From positions 3,658,001 through 3,722,000 of the forward strand of contig NZ_CP109031.1 of assembly GCF_036226925.1 (NCBI RefSeq): DNA of 64,000 nucleotides, written 5' to 3'. The notes under the pieces were generated by a model. That model was not told where the DNA came from. It saw nothing but the letters and a program-made list of their open reading frames with translations, and searched no databases. The position numbers and the translations under genes were made by a program. This DNA comes from Streptomyces sp. NBC_00659 (GTDB lineage Bacteria > Actinomycetota > Actinomycetes > Streptomycetales > Streptomycetaceae). Shown here in pieces: positions 51,591-60,629 of this stretch; position 1 is the first letter of the stretch; each line of letters begins with the position of its first letter.

Positions 51591-52660
51591 CGCACCGCTC
51601 CGGCGGCGAGGGCCTGTTCGATCTCGCGCGGGGTGGGCATCGCGGAGGAGCACTCCAGCCGGGAGGCGACGATGGCGCCCGCCGCGTTCGCGTGGCGCAC
51701 GGTCTTCTCCAGGTCCCAGCCGGCGAGCAGCCCGTGGCAGAGGGAGCCGCCGAACGCGTCGCCGGCACCGAGGCCGTTGAGGACCTCGACCGGGAGGGGC
51801 GGGACCTCGGCGGTGGTGCCGTCGCGATGGACCGCGAGGACGCCCTTCGGGCCCTGTTTCACCACGGCGAGTTCGACGCCGGCCGCCAGGAGCGCGGCGG
51901 CCGCCGCGTGCGGCTCGCGTTCTCCGGTGGCGACCTCGACCTCGTCGACGTTGCCGACGGCGACGGTGGCGTGGCGCAGGGCCTCGGCGTAGAAGGGGCG
52001 CGCGGAGGAGGCCGGGTCGTCCTGGGCCCGGTTCTCCGGGGCCCGGTTCTCCAGGGCCCGGTTCTCCAGGGCCCGGTTCTCCTGGGCTGCGACTGTCCGG
52101 GCCGTGTCTGTCCGGGCGGTGTTTGCCGAGGCCGCGCCGTTCCAAAACATGGGGCGCCAGTCGAGGTCGAAGACCGTCGTGCCGGAGCGGGCCCGGTGGG
52201 CCAGGGCGGCGAGGGTGGCCGTGCGGCTGGGCTCCGCGCTCAGGCCCGTGCCCGTCATCCAGAAGACACGGGCGTCGCGCACGGCGTCGAGGTCGAGCTC
52301 GTCGACACGGATCTCCAGGTCGGGGGCCTTGGGCTCGCGGTAGAAGTACAGCGGGAAGTCGTCCGGCGGGAAGATCTCGCAGAAGGTGACCGGAGTCGGC
52401 AGTCCCGGGACCGCGGTGACCCAGCGGTCGTCGACACCGAAGTCGCGCAGCGCCTCGCGCAGATAGGTTCCGAAGGGATCAGCACCCGTTCGGGTGACGA
52501 CGGCCGTACGCCGTCCGAGCCGCGCGGCCGCCACCGCGACATTGGTCGCCGAGCCGCCGAGGAACTTGCCGAAGGAGGTCACCCGGGACAGCGGGACACC
52601 CGTCTGCAACGGGTAGAGGTCCACACCGATCCGCCCCATGGTGATCAGCTCGTACGCCAT
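51587..52660 (-). CDS. iolC: 5-dehydro-2-deoxygluconokinase
   Basis: 357 residues from ATG 52660, with GAAGGGAA upstream. PfkB/ribokinase fold: TMGRIGVDLYPLQTG, GKFLGGSATNVAVAAARLGR, and the second signature LPVEVLNGLGAGDAFGGSLC with catalytic Asp in GAGDAFGG. It phosphorylates 2-deoxy-5-keto-gluconate at C6. Residues about 176-221 are an Ala/Asn/Arg-rich insert encoded by a 15-bp tandem repeat. First gene of the minus-strand operon. Confidence 0.93.
   Translation of the reverse strand: MAYELITMGRIGVDLYPLQTGVPLSRVTSFGKFLGGSATNVAVAAARLGRRTAVVTRTGADPFGTYLREALRDFGVDDRWVTAVPGLPTPVTFCEIFPPDDFPLYFYREPKAPDLEIRVDELDLDAVRDARVFWMTGTGLSAEPSRTATLAALAHRARSGTTVFDLDWRPMFWNGAASANTARTDTARTVAAQENRALENRALENRAPENRAQDDPASSARPFYAEALRHATVAVGNVDEVEVATGEREPHAAAAALLAAGVELAVVKQGPKGVLAVHRDGTTAEVPPLPVEVLNGLGAGDAFGGSLCHGLLAGWDLEKTVRHANAAGAIVASRLECSSAMPTPREIEQALAAGAVR
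52024..52083 (-). repeat. Four in-frame 15-bp repeats inside iolC
   Basis: Four units of GGGCCCGGTTCTCC plus one variable base, each encoding ENRA(L/P/Q). The 15-bp length keeps the frame whatever the copy number. Confidence 0.93.
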
Positions 52661-52697
52661 CGAGTTCCCTTCTCCGCGGTCCCTGCGGCTGCCCCCA

Positions 52698-52760
52698 GGT
52701 CTAGTCCCGCGAGGGGACCCTGTCAACGTTTTGTCCAGACATTCGGACCAGGGCTTGACA
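52698..52760. promoter_or_regulatory. Divergent promoter/operator region of the inositol genes
   Basis: On the minus strand TTGACA (52726-52721) is followed after 17 bp by TAGACC (52703-52698), a good sigma70-type promoter for iolC. On the plus strand another TTGACA lies at 52755-52760 toward the gene at 52791, with a poor -10. Between them GTCC-N8-GGAC (52733-52748) is a possible operator. Confidence 0.65.
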
Positions 52761-52790
52761 CCTCCCGGGAGCCGCCGGAAGCTGACGCCC

Positions 52791-53768
52791 ATGACGTCGT
52801 TGCCGCCGCAGTCATCGCCGCAGCCACCCCCCGGACCCTCACCGAGGTCGTCACCGCGGTCGTCACCTCCTTCCTCACTGTCGCGCATCCGGATCGGTTC
52901 GGCTCCCGACTCCTGGGGCGTCTGGTTCCCCGACGACCCCGGGCAGGTCCCCTGGCGGCGCTTCCTCGACGAGGTCTCAGGATCCGGCTACGAGTGGATC
53001 GAGCTCGGCCCGTACGGCTATCTGCCCACCGATCCGGACGTCCTGCGGGAGGAGACCGCCCGGCGCGGGCTCAGCGTCTCGGCGGGCACCGTCTTCACCG
53101 GGCTGCACCGGGGTCCCGACGTGTGGGAGTCCACCTGGGCGCACGTCTCGGACATCGCCGCGCTCGCCCAGGCGATGGGCGCCGGGCATCTCGTGGTCAT
53201 CCCGGCCTTCTGGCGGGACGACAAGACCGGCGCGGTGCTGGAGGACAGCGTGCTGACGCCGGCCCAGTGGCGCGATCTGACCGCCCAGACCGAGCGGCTC
53301 GCCCATGAGGTGCGCGAGCGCTACGGGCTGCGTGTCGTCGTCCATCCGCACGCCGACACCCACATCGACAGCGAGGAGAACGTCACCCGTTTCCTCGATG
53401 CGACCGACTCCTCGCTGGTGTCGCTCTGTCTGGACACGGGCCACTACGCCTACTGCGGCGGCGACAGCGTCAAGCTCATCGAGACGTACGGCGAACGCGT
53501 CGGCTACCTCCACCTCAAGCAGGTGGACCCGCAGGTGCTGGCCGGGGTGCGGGCCGAGGAGCTGCCCTTCGGGCCCGCCGTCGCCCGCGGCGTGATGTGC
53601 GAACCGCCCTCCGGCGTACCGGCGCTGGAACCCGTCCTCGCCGCCGCGCAGGACCTCGGCGTCGAGCTCTTCGCGATCGTCGAGCAGGACATGTACCCGT
53701 GCCCGCCGGACAAGCCGCTCCCCATCGCCCGGCGCACCCGGGCGTTCCTGCGGTCCTGCGGGGCCTGA
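52791..53768 (+). CDS. Sugar phosphate isomerase/epimerase TIM-barrel protein (IolE/IolH-like)
   Basis: 325 residues. After a Pro/Ser-rich leader (about 1-30, not part of the fold) comes an AP endonuclease 2-like TIM barrel: RIGSAPDSWGVWFPDD, YEWIELGPYGYLP, LRVVVHPHADTHIDS, VSLCLDTGHYAYCGGD, VGYLHLKQVDPQVL and ELFAIVEQDMYP, holding the His/Glu/Asp metal ligands. Members in inositol clusters are inosose dehydratase (IolE) or IolH/IolI-type epimerases. The divergent position from iolC supports an inositol step; which one is not decided by sequence alone. Confidence 0.85.
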   Translation: MTSLPPQSSPQPPPGPSPRSSPRSSPPSSLSRIRIGSAPDSWGVWFPDDPGQVPWRRFLDEVSGSGYEWIELGPYGYLPTDPDVLREETARRGLSVSAGTVFTGLHRGPDVWESTWAHVSDIAALAQAMGAGHLVVIPAFWRDDKTGAVLEDSVLTPAQWRDLTAQTERLAHEVRERYGLRVVVHPHADTHIDSEENVTRFLDATDSSLVSLCLDTGHYAYCGGDSVKLIETYGERVGYLHLKQVDPQVLAGVRAEELPFGPAVARGVMCEPPSGVPALEPVLAAAQDLGVELFAIVEQDMYPCPPDKPLPIARRTRAFLRSCGA

Positions 53769-54168
53769 CGTCCGCCTCCCGGGGCACCCGGGCCGGCGGG
53801 TGCCCGGGGCCGGCGGGCCATCGGGGCCGGCGGGCCATCGGTGTCACCCGTCCGCCCCGCCGGGCGGCGGCCGAAAAGCCCCGTCGCCCCCGCCCCGCTC
53901 CGCCCGCTCAACCCCCTCCACCTTCTCCGTCCCCATCGCCCTCTCCAGCCCGTTACCGCCAATGCGTCACTCGTGTCACAAAGAACACCCCTGTGTCACA
54001 CATGTCGCGTTTACGCGGGTCTTGGGTCACATCCGGTCGACAGTCACAGCCCGGCGCTCACGCTGCGTCGTTCACCGGGCACACGCTTTGTGATCACCAG
54101 CGCAGCGCCCGGCTCCCCCGACGACCGTCCCAGGCCGCCGCCGCGGCGCGCGCGGGGAGGTGCCACTC
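53769..54168. other. Gene-free 400 bp with a cluster of GTCAC repeats
   Basis: No gene. GTCAC occurs five times in the same orientation at 53966, 53975, 53995, 54026 and 54043, and TGTGTCACACA is palindromic at its arms. The first 150 bp are GC-rich repeats of CCGGGGCCGGCGGGCC type and may hold a terminator. The rest is probably the promoter region of the small HTH gene. Confidence 0.6.
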
Positions 54169-54369
54169 ATGACCGACCGCACGCTCTGGTCGTACAAGGA
54201 GATCGCCGCGCACATCAAGGTGCAGCCGGACACCGTCCGGTCCTACCGCAAGCACGGGCTGCTGCCGCCGCCCGACCACGTCGAAACCGGAAAGCCCTAC
54301 TGGTACGCCGACACCGTCCGTGCCTGGGTCGCCGCCCGCCCGGGAAACCGGGGCCGCAGCGACAGGTGA
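54169..54369 (+). CDS. Small MerR/excisionase-like HTH protein
   Basis: 66 residues. GGGGAGGT before ATG 54169 makes it preferable to the GTG at 54160. Helix-turn-helix with wing: SYKEIAAHIKVQPDTVRSYR, KHGLLPPPDHVETGKPYWYA, DTVRAWVAARPG. Size and pattern resemble the MerR-like single-domain regulators (BldC group) and the Xis/AlpA family; there is no effector domain. It has a long regulatory region with repeated GTCAC. No phage or integrase gene is beside it, so a regulator is more likely than an excisionase. Confidence 0.78.
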   Translation: MTDRTLWSYKEIAAHIKVQPDTVRSYRKHGLLPPPDHVETGKPYWYADTVRAWVAARPGNRGRSDR

Positions 54370-54485
54370 CCCTGCGCGCGGGTTCCCGGGCGTCGGGCAC
54401 CTCTCCTGGCGGCGCCTCACCTCCGGGTGGGGTGCCGCCCCGAATTCGATTGCCGTCGTGCCGGCCGCCCGTCGATGATCCACCG

Positions 54486-55079
54486 ATGAGCTTCTCCGAG
54501 AAACCCGTCCTCAGCGGCGAGAAGACCCTGCTCCGACCGTTCACGCCCGACGACGTCCCCGTGATGACCGAGATCCTCGCCGACCCCGAGGTCCTGCGGC
54601 TCACCGGCAGCCCCGACGAGGAGCTGGCGCCGGAGCGGCTGCGCTCCTGGTACGGGACGCGCAACGACCAGCCGGACCGGCTGGACCTCGGCGTGGTGGA
54701 CCGCGCCACCGGTGAACTGGTCGGCGAGGCCGTCCTCCACGAGTGGGACCGGCACAACCACAACTGCGTGTTCCGCATCCTCATCGGGCCGCACGGCCGG
54801 GACCGGGGGCTCGGCACCGAGGCCACCCGGCTCATCGTCGGACACGCCTTCGAGCAACTGGCCCTGCACCGCGTCTCGCTGTACGTCTTCGCCTTCAACC
54901 ACCGCGCCCGCCGCGCCTACGAGAAGGCCGGCTTCGTGGCCGAGGGGATCGAACGCCAGACGCTGCTCCAGGGCGGCGAGTGGATCGACGCCGTACGGAT
55001 GTCGGTCCTGGCCCACGAGTGGGCCGCCCACCGGGGACACCCCACCGGCCCGACGGCGGTCAGCTCCACGGCTCGATGA
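54486..55079 (+). CDS. GNAT acetyltransferase (RimJ/RimL-like)
   Basis: 197 residues. Typical RimJ/RimL layout: [39 protein letters not shown], acetyl-CoA loop [40 protein letters not shown] and [13 protein letters not shown]. Acetylates a protein N-terminus or small amine; target unknown. Its last 20 bases overlap the convergent alcohol dehydrogenase gene. Confidence 0.9.
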   Translation: MSFSEKPVLSGEKTLLRPFTPDDVPVMTEILADPEVLRLTGSPDEELAPERLRSWYGTRNDQPDRLDLGVVDRATGELVGEAVLHEWDRHNHNCVFRILIGPHGRDRGLGTEATRLIVGHAFEQLALHRVSLYVFAFNHRARRAYEKAGFVAEGIERQTLLQGGEWIDAVRMSVLAHEWAAHRGHPTGPTAVSSTAR

Positions 55080-56103
55080 CCGTCACCCCCGATCCCGGTG
55101 CCGAGCCCATCGCCGCCAGTGCCGCCGGTGCCGCGTCCAGGGTGATGGTGGACGTCACCAGGAGGTCGGGCCGGAGGGTCCCGGCGCGGACCGACTCCAG
55201 CAGCGGCGGGTAGGCGTGGGCCGCCATCCCGTGGCTGCCGAGGAGTTCGAGTTCGAGGGCGATCACCCGGGCCATCGGGACCGGGGTGACACCGGTCGGT
55301 GAGGGCAGCAGGCCGACCTGGACATGCCGGCCGCGGCGGCGCAGGCCCTCGACCGAGGCCGCGCAGGTGCCGGGCGATCCGAGGGCGTCCAGCGACACAT
55401 GCGCGCCACCGCCGGTCAGTTCACGGACCGCCCGCGCCGGGTCGGCCACGGCGGAGGCGTCCACGCACTCCTCCGCCCCGAACCGCCGCGCCAGACCGAG
55501 CGCCGCCGAGGACACGTCGACGGCCACGACCCGCGCCCCGGAGGCCGCCGCGATCATCACCGCCGAAAGGCCCACGCCACCGCAGCCGTACACCGCGACC
55601 CACTCCCCCGGGGCCGTCCTCCCCTGCGCGACCACCGCCCGGAACGCCGTGGCGAACCGGCATCCCAGCGAGGCCGCCGTCGCGAAGGACAGCTCCGGCG
55701 GCAGCGGGATCAGGTTCACCTCCGCGTGGTCGAGCGCCACGTACTGGGCGAAGGAGCCCCAGTGCGTGAACCCCGGCTGGGTCTGGCGCTCGCACACCTG
55801 CTGGTCGCCCGCCGCGCAGGCGGGGCAGCTTCCGCAGGCGCAGACGAACGGGACGGTGACCCGGTCGCCGGGGCGGTGGCCGCTCACCCCGGCGCCCACC
55901 GCCTCGATCACCCCGGCCAGTTCATGGCCCGGCACGTGCGGCAGTGTGATGTCCGGGTCGTGGCCCATCCAGCCGTGCCAGTCGCTGCGGCACAGTCCCG
56001 TGGCCTCGACCCGCACCACCACGCCGTGCTCCGCGGGCGCCGGGTCCGCCACCTCCCGGACCTCGGCCGGCTCCCCGTACCGCTCGAACACCACTGCCCG
56101 CAT
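55060..56103 (-). CDS. Zinc-dependent alcohol dehydrogenase (MDR family)
   Basis: 347 residues. Catalytic zinc ligands Cys38 ([10 protein letters not shown]) and GHE (PGHELAGV); structural zinc cysteines in [21 protein letters not shown] site [14 protein letters not shown]. It has a normal length and all key residues. It starts 42 bp after the MMPL gene on the same strand, so they may be co-transcribed. Substrate unknown. Confidence 0.92.
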   Translation of the reverse strand: MRAVVFERYGEPAEVREVADPAPAEHGVVVRVEATGLCRSDWHGWMGHDPDITLPHVPGHELAGVIEAVGAGVSGHRPGDRVTVPFVCACGSCPACAAGDQQVCERQTQPGFTHWGSFAQYVALDHAEVNLIPLPPELSFATAASLGCRFATAFRAVVAQGRTAPGEWVAVYGCGGVGLSAVMIAAASGARVVAVDVSSAALGLARRFGAEECVDASAVADPARAVRELTGGGAHVSLDALGSPGTCAASVEGLRRRGRHVQVGLLPSPTGVTPVPMARVIALELELLGSHGMAAHAYPPLLESVRAGTLRPDLLVTSTITLDAAPAALAAMGSAPGSGVTVIEPWS

Positions 56104-56145
56104 CCGCTCCCGCCCTCCACTCGGAGATCAGCTCCCGCGGAAACG

Positions 56146-58527
56146 CTATCCGCGTGCCTCGGCCCTGTCCCGGCCGGACTCCGCCGACTCTTCCGGCACC
56201 GCGTCCGGGGCCGGCCCGGCCTTGGACACCGCGTCCGCGACCGGCTCGGCGGCCGGGGCCGGCTCCGGTGTCTCCGCCTCGCTGAGGCCGAACCGGTCGT
56301 GAAAGCGCCGCAGGGGTCCGGGCGCCCACCAGGTGGCCGTGCCCGTCAGACGCATGACCGCCGGGACCAGCAGGCTCCGCACGACCATCGCGTCCATCAG
56401 GACGGCCAGCGCGACGCCCAGTCCGAGCATCTTGGTGTTGGCCACCCGGGAGGTGCCGATGGCGGCCATCACCACCGCGAGGATGACCGCCGCCGCGGTG
56501 ATGAGTCCTCCGGTGCGCTGGAGTCCGAAGCGGACCGCCTCCCGGTGGTCGCCGGTGTGGTCGTACTCCTCCTTGATGCGGGAGAGGAGGAAGACGCCGT
56601 AGTCCATGGAGAGACCGAAGGCCACGCAGAACATCAGGACCGGGAGGGTCGTCTCGATCGACCCGGAACTGGTGAAGTCGAGGAGGCCGGAGAGATGGCC
56701 GTCCTGGAAGACCCAGACCACCGCGCCGAACATCGCGGTCAGACTCAGCGCGTTGAGCAGGACCGCCTGGACCGGGATCAGCACGCTGCCCGTCAGCAGG
56801 AACACCAGGAGCAGGGTGACGATCGCGATGAAGGCGGCCGCCCACGGGAGCCGGTCGGCTATCGCGTGCTTGGAGTCGACCAGAACGGCCGCGGTGCCGG
56901 TCACGGAGGTGTCGAAGGGAGCTTCGGCCGCCCGGAGTTCGCCCACCAGCCGCTGGGCCCCCTCGTCCACGGCCTCGCCCTTGGGCAGCACCGAGAAGTA
57001 GGCGGCGTCGCCCTTGACCAGTGGGCCGTCCACACGCAGCACCTCGGGCAGCGCGGCGATCCGTTCCCGGTACCGGGCGTACTCCGTCTGCGTGGCGCTC
57101 CCCTCGGCCAGGACCTCCAGAGCGCCGCCGGGGCTGCCCGGGAAGCCGTCGCGGATGTGCTGCTGGACGATGTGCGACTCCGCGCCCGAAGGCAGCTGGC
57201 GGTCGTCGGCCGTGCCGAACTTCACTCCCAGGAAGGGCAGTCCGAGCACGATGAGGCCGGCCGTGGTGGCCACCGCGAAGAGCGGTGCCCTGCGCATGAC
57301 GAGGGCGGCCATGCGGCCCCACGCCGCCCCACTGCCGGCCGGGTCCTGCCTTCCGCGCCGGAACAGACGCCGCAGGTCCAGGGAGTTCACCCGGTCGCCG
57401 AGGAGCATGAGCGCGGCGGGGAGCAGGATCAGGGCGGCGGCCGCGGCGAGCAGCACGACGGCGATGCCCGCGTAGGCGAAGGAGCGCAGGAAGTACTGCG
57501 GGAAGACCAGCATCGCGGCCAGCGACACGGCGACCGTGAGGGAGGAGAAGAGAACGGTCCGGCCCGCGGTGCGCAGGGTGACACCGACCGCGGCGCGCGG
57601 CGGGGCACCGGTGGCCAGCTCCTCGCGGAATCTGCGGACGATGAACAGGGCGTAGTCGATGGCGAGGCCGAGACCGAGGGCCGTCGTCAGGTTCATCGCG
57701 AAGACCGAGACGTCCGTGACCTCGGTGAGTCCGCGCAGCACGGCGTTGGTGCCGAGGATCGCGATGATCCCGACCCCGAGCGGGAGCAGGGCCGCGACGG
57801 CGCTGCCGAAGACCATGACCAGCAGCAGGAGGGTCACCGGGAGGGCGATCATCTCGGCCCGGGTGAGGTCCTCCTTGATGGTCGTCTGCATCTCGTGCCG
57901 TACGGCGACCGGTCCGCCGACCTCGACCTCGACGGGCCCGCTCTTTCCTCGGTAGGAGGGTGCGAGGCGGTCCAGGGTGTGGGCCGCGGCCGTCTCGTCG
58001 CCGGTGATCCGGGCGGCGATCAGCGCTTCGTGGCCGTCGCGCGCCTTGAGCGCGGGTGAACCGGACTGCCAGTACGAACCGACGCCGGTGACGCCGTGCT
58101 CGGCGGCCAGACGTGCCGCGATCCGCTTCGCCTCCGCCGCGACCGAGGGGTCGTCGACCGAGCCCGCGCCCGCGTCGATGAGGAGCAGCAGATTGGGCTG
58201 CGAGGCCGGGAACTCCCGTTCCAGCGCCTCGGTCGCGTACGTGGACTGCGCGGTGGGGTCCTCCCAGCCGCCGCTGCCCATCCGGTCCGCGACCCCGCTG
58301 CCGGCGACCACGGCGAGCGCGGTCAGCAGGAGGGCGACGAGCAGCGAGAGCCGTGGCCGCGCGGTGACGAACCGGGTCCAGCCGCCGAGGCGCGCACCCC
58401 CGCCCGTACCGCCGCCCGCGTCCGTGGCGCCGCCTGTACCCGTACCCGTTCCCCCGCCCCCGCCGTGGCCCGGGTCCTTGCCGGGCCTCTTCGCGGGCCC
58501 GTCGTCCGCGCCGTCGACTTCGGACAT
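56146..58527 (-). CDS. MMPL-family (RND-type) transporter
   Basis: 793 residues. Two repeats of a lone helix, a large outer loop and a bundle of five to six helices. Signatures: FAMNLTTALGLGLAIDYALF, IVRRFREELATG, and in the second half VLMFCVAFGLSMDYGVFLLS and RIKEEYDHTGDHREAV; the paired membrane Asp residues (IDYA, MDYG) drive proton coupling. MMPL proteins export lipids or drugs. N-terminus is a Gly/Thr-rich tail. A divergent TetR gene and twin palindromes lie upstream. Confidence 0.94.
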   Translation of the reverse strand: MSEVDGADDGPAKRPGKDPGHGGGGGTGTGTGGATDAGGGTGGGARLGGWTRFVTARPRLSLLVALLLTALAVVAGSGVADRMGSGGWEDPTAQSTYATEALEREFPASQPNLLLLIDAGAGSVDDPSVAAEAKRIAARLAAEHGVTGVGSYWQSGSPALKARDGHEALIAARITGDETAAAHTLDRLAPSYRGKSGPVEVEVGGPVAVRHEMQTTIKEDLTRAEMIALPVTLLLLVMVFGSAVAALLPLGVGIIAILGTNAVLRGLTEVTDVSVFAMNLTTALGLGLAIDYALFIVRRFREELATGAPPRAAVGVTLRTAGRTVLFSSLTVAVSLAAMLVFPQYFLRSFAYAGIAVVLLAAAAALILLPAALMLLGDRVNSLDLRRLFRRGRQDPAGSGAAWGRMAALVMRRAPLFAVATTAGLIVLGLPFLGVKFGTADDRQLPSGAESHIVQQHIRDGFPGSPGGALEVLAEGSATQTEYARYRERIAALPEVLRVDGPLVKGDAAYFSVLPKGEAVDEGAQRLVGELRAAEAPFDTSVTGTAAVLVDSKHAIADRLPWAAAFIAIVTLLLVFLLTGSVLIPVQAVLLNALSLTAMFGAVVWVFQDGHLSGLLDFTSSGSIETTLPVLMFCVAFGLSMDYGVFLLSRIKEEYDHTGDHREAVRFGLQRTGGLITAAAVILAVVMAAIGTSRVANTKMLGLGVALAVLMDAMVVRSLLVPAVMRLTGTATWWAPGPLRRFHDRFGLSEAETPEPAPAAEPVADAVSKAGPAPDAVPEESAESGRDRAEARG

Positions 58528-58605
58528 GATGCGGTGTCCCCTTCACCGTGACCCGATGACCCGCATCCGTGCAGGCATCATGGATCGCCCATTGCCATAG
58601 ACTGG

Positions 58606-58660
58606 CAAACACGAGTCGTCGCTCGCGTTTTTCAAGAATGCGAGTGACCGCTCGTGTTTG
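58606..58660. promoter_or_regulatory. Twin palindromic operators between MMPL and TetR genes
   Basis: Two 14-bp boxes CGAG-N6-CTCG lie at 58612-58625 and 58641-58654, 29 bp apart. They are nested in a wider inverted repeat CAAACACGAG (58606-58615) / CTCGTGTTTG (58651-58660), extendable to 14 of 16 matches. Position in the divergent intergenic region fits operators of the TetR protein at 58693. Confidence 0.75.
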
Positions 58661-58692
58661 TCAATCGTGTCCCGAGAAGCTGGGGATGACCC

Positions 58693-59367
58693 GTGCCCGA
58701 GAATCAGCAGACCGAGGAGTCCCCGGAGCACCCGCAGCCGGCCGAGGAGAAGCCACGCCGCCGCCAGGCCCGCGGCGAGCGCCGCGTCGCCCAGCTCCTG
58801 GAAGCGGCGGCCTCGGTGTTCTGCCGGTCCGGCTACACCGCGGCGAGCACCAACGCCATCGCCCGCGAGGCCGGCGTCTCACCCGGCACGCTCTACCAGT
58901 TCTTCCCGAACAAGGAGGCCATCGCCGTCGGCCTCAGCGACCAGCTCCTCGACCACTGGGCCCGGTCGCACGGACAGGCGCTCGCCCAGGAGAACCTCGG
59001 TCTCCCGCTGGAGCGGATGCTCGACGCGGTCCTGGACCCGCTGATCGCGTTCAACGTCGAGAACCCGGCCTTCGCCGTCCTGATGCACGGCGCCGACACC
59101 CCGGGGGTGATCGTCGAGGAGATCGGCACCCTGCACGGCACCCTCCTCGCCCGTGTCGAGGAGATGATCGCGGCCCGCCTGCCGGACATGCCCTCCGACG
59201 AGCGCACCCGCACGGCGAACATGACGGTCCACCTGTTCAAGGCCGGCCTCACCCTGGTGATGTCCCACGAGGGCGCCGAACGGGACGCCTACATCGGGGA
59301 GCTGAAGACGGTCATGCACCGCTATCTGGAGCCGCTGCTCGCAAGCGGGTCACCCGCCGGACACTGA
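58693..59367 (+). CDS. TetR-family repressor
   Basis: 224 residues from GTG 58693. N-terminal charged tail, then the TetR HTH (about 28-75): RVAQLLEAAASVFCRSGYTA, ASTNAIAREAGVSPGTLYQF and FPNKEAIAVGLSDQLL. The C-terminal ligand domain is unassigned. Divergent from the MMPL gene with two palindromes between, so it very likely represses the transporter and itself until a ligand binds. Confidence 0.93.
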   Translation: MPENQQTEESPEHPQPAEEKPRRRQARGERRVAQLLEAAASVFCRSGYTAASTNAIAREAGVSPGTLYQFFPNKEAIAVGLSDQLLDHWARSHGQALAQENLGLPLERMLDAVLDPLIAFNVENPAFAVLMHGADTPGVIVEEIGTLHGTLLARVEEMIAARLPDMPSDERTRTANMTVHLFKAGLTLVMSHEGAERDAYIGELKTVMHRYLEPLLASGSPAGH

Positions 59368-59563
59368 GCCGCGCGGGACGGGGCCGACACCAGTGCTCCG
59401 GCCTGCGACATCAGGGACATGTGTCATAAGGTTCGGACAAATCGAATCAGTGATCCGCGGCATCGATCCGTCCACACGCCCCCGCGTCCCGCACCAGGGG
59501 GCCCCGACGCGCCGGAACACGGGCCCCGTCCGGGCCCGCGGGCCGCCCCCGAGGGACAGAGGG

Positions 59564-60534
59564 ATGGCCGTGACCCAGAATCAGCCACCGGGCACACCCC
59601 GGGCCCGCATCCCCGGACCGCGGCAGCCCCCGACGCCGTACCCCCGGATCCCCGCCGGCCTCTGGAAGCGCTGCCTGGGCATCTGCCCGGCCCCCTGGAC
59701 GCCGACCGCGGTCGTCACGTACGCCACGGGCGGACGTCACGCCGCTGCCGACCCTGATCCTGCTCGGCGGCTTCCTCGTGCCCGCCCCCTTCGCGCTCCG
59801 GGCGTACGAACGGCACGGCCGCGACCTGGCCACGCGTGTGGTCCTCGGCCGCTTCCTGGCCGGCGGCGCCCCGGGCGTGCTCGGCGCCTCGGTGACGGAG
59901 TACCAGCTCACCCGCCCTTCGCTGTGGATGTACGTGGGCACCGGACTCGCCGAGGAGGCCGTGAAGCCCGGCGCGCCGATGTTCCTGGTCCGCCGGCACA
60001 CCCGGATCCGCGGACCACGGGCCGGTCCGGTGCCCGGCGCGACGCCCGGGTTCGGCTTCGCGGCCCTGGAGAGCGCGGGCCACGCCTTCGACGCGGCCGT
60101 GTCCCTGCAGGGCGTCGGCCTGCGCACGCTCCTGGAGACCGAGATCCTGCGCGAGGCGCTCACCCCGTTCGGACACGGCCCGTGGGCCGCGGTCACCGGC
60201 GCGGCCCTGCCGGCGCGGCCCTGCCGGCGCGGCGCCGCCCCGACGGGCGCTTCCGCCTCACCGCCCGACCGCCGGCGCCTGCCTCGGCGCCTCCCTGCTG
60301 CACGCACCGTGGGACTCCACGCACGGGATCGCGCTGTGGCCGGTGGCCCGGCTCACCCGCGCCGGACTCGACGGAACGCGCTTCGCCCCGGGCGGGCTGC
60401 CGCGGCCCACCGGCGGACAGGACCACCTCCTCACCCCGCTTTCGGTGGGCGGCCTGTTCCTCGTCGCGATCGTGAGGCCGGTCCGGGCGCGCTCGCCGGC
60501 GCACCGCGACGCCGCTTGGAGAAATACCCCCTAG
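59564..60534 (+). pseudogene. PrsW-family intramembrane protease, frameshifted
   Basis: From ATG 59564 (MAVTQNQPPGTPR...LWKRCLGI) the PrsW homology runs through three frames. The middle part carries ALRAYERHGRDL, the EE-xx-K active-site motif in TGLAEEAVKPGAPMFLVRRH, GFGFAALESAGHAFDAAVSL and TEILREALTPFGHGPWAAVT. The last part reads LGASLLHAPWDSTHGIAL and GGQDHLLTPLSVGGLFLVA. Breaks lie near 59740, at 60199-60226 (a 14-bp tandem duplication) and near 60270. Removing one 14-bp copy restores TGAALPARRRPDGRFRLT. The gene seems recently inactivated. Confidence 0.82.
60199..60226 (+). repeat. 14-bp tandem duplication breaking the prsW gene
   Basis: GCGCGGCCCTGCCG occurs twice in a row (60199-60212, 60213-60226). 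Fourteen bases shift the reading frame by two. Confidence 0.92.
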
Positions 60535-60543
60535 GGGTATAGT
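60516..60543 (+). promoter_or_regulatory. copZ-copA promoter with CsoR-type operator
   Basis: TTGGAG (60516-60521) and TATAGT (60538-60543) are 16 bp apart. The palindrome ATACCCC-CTA-GGGGTAT (60524-60540) fills the spacer and overlaps the -10 box. It matches the CsoR operators described for streptomycete copper genes, so copper should derepress copZ-copA. Confidence 0.85.
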
Positions 60544-60629
60544 GTGGTGAACATCGAGGGGAACCCTGGGTTCCCAGGGATCCCTCCCGTACGCGCACGC
60601 CCCAGAACGCCTCGATGAGGAGTAACGCC

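Noticed and set aside
55922..58612. 896-codon minus-strand open frame in another phase
   Set aside because: Overlaps the MMPL gene, whose frame has membrane segments and family motifs.
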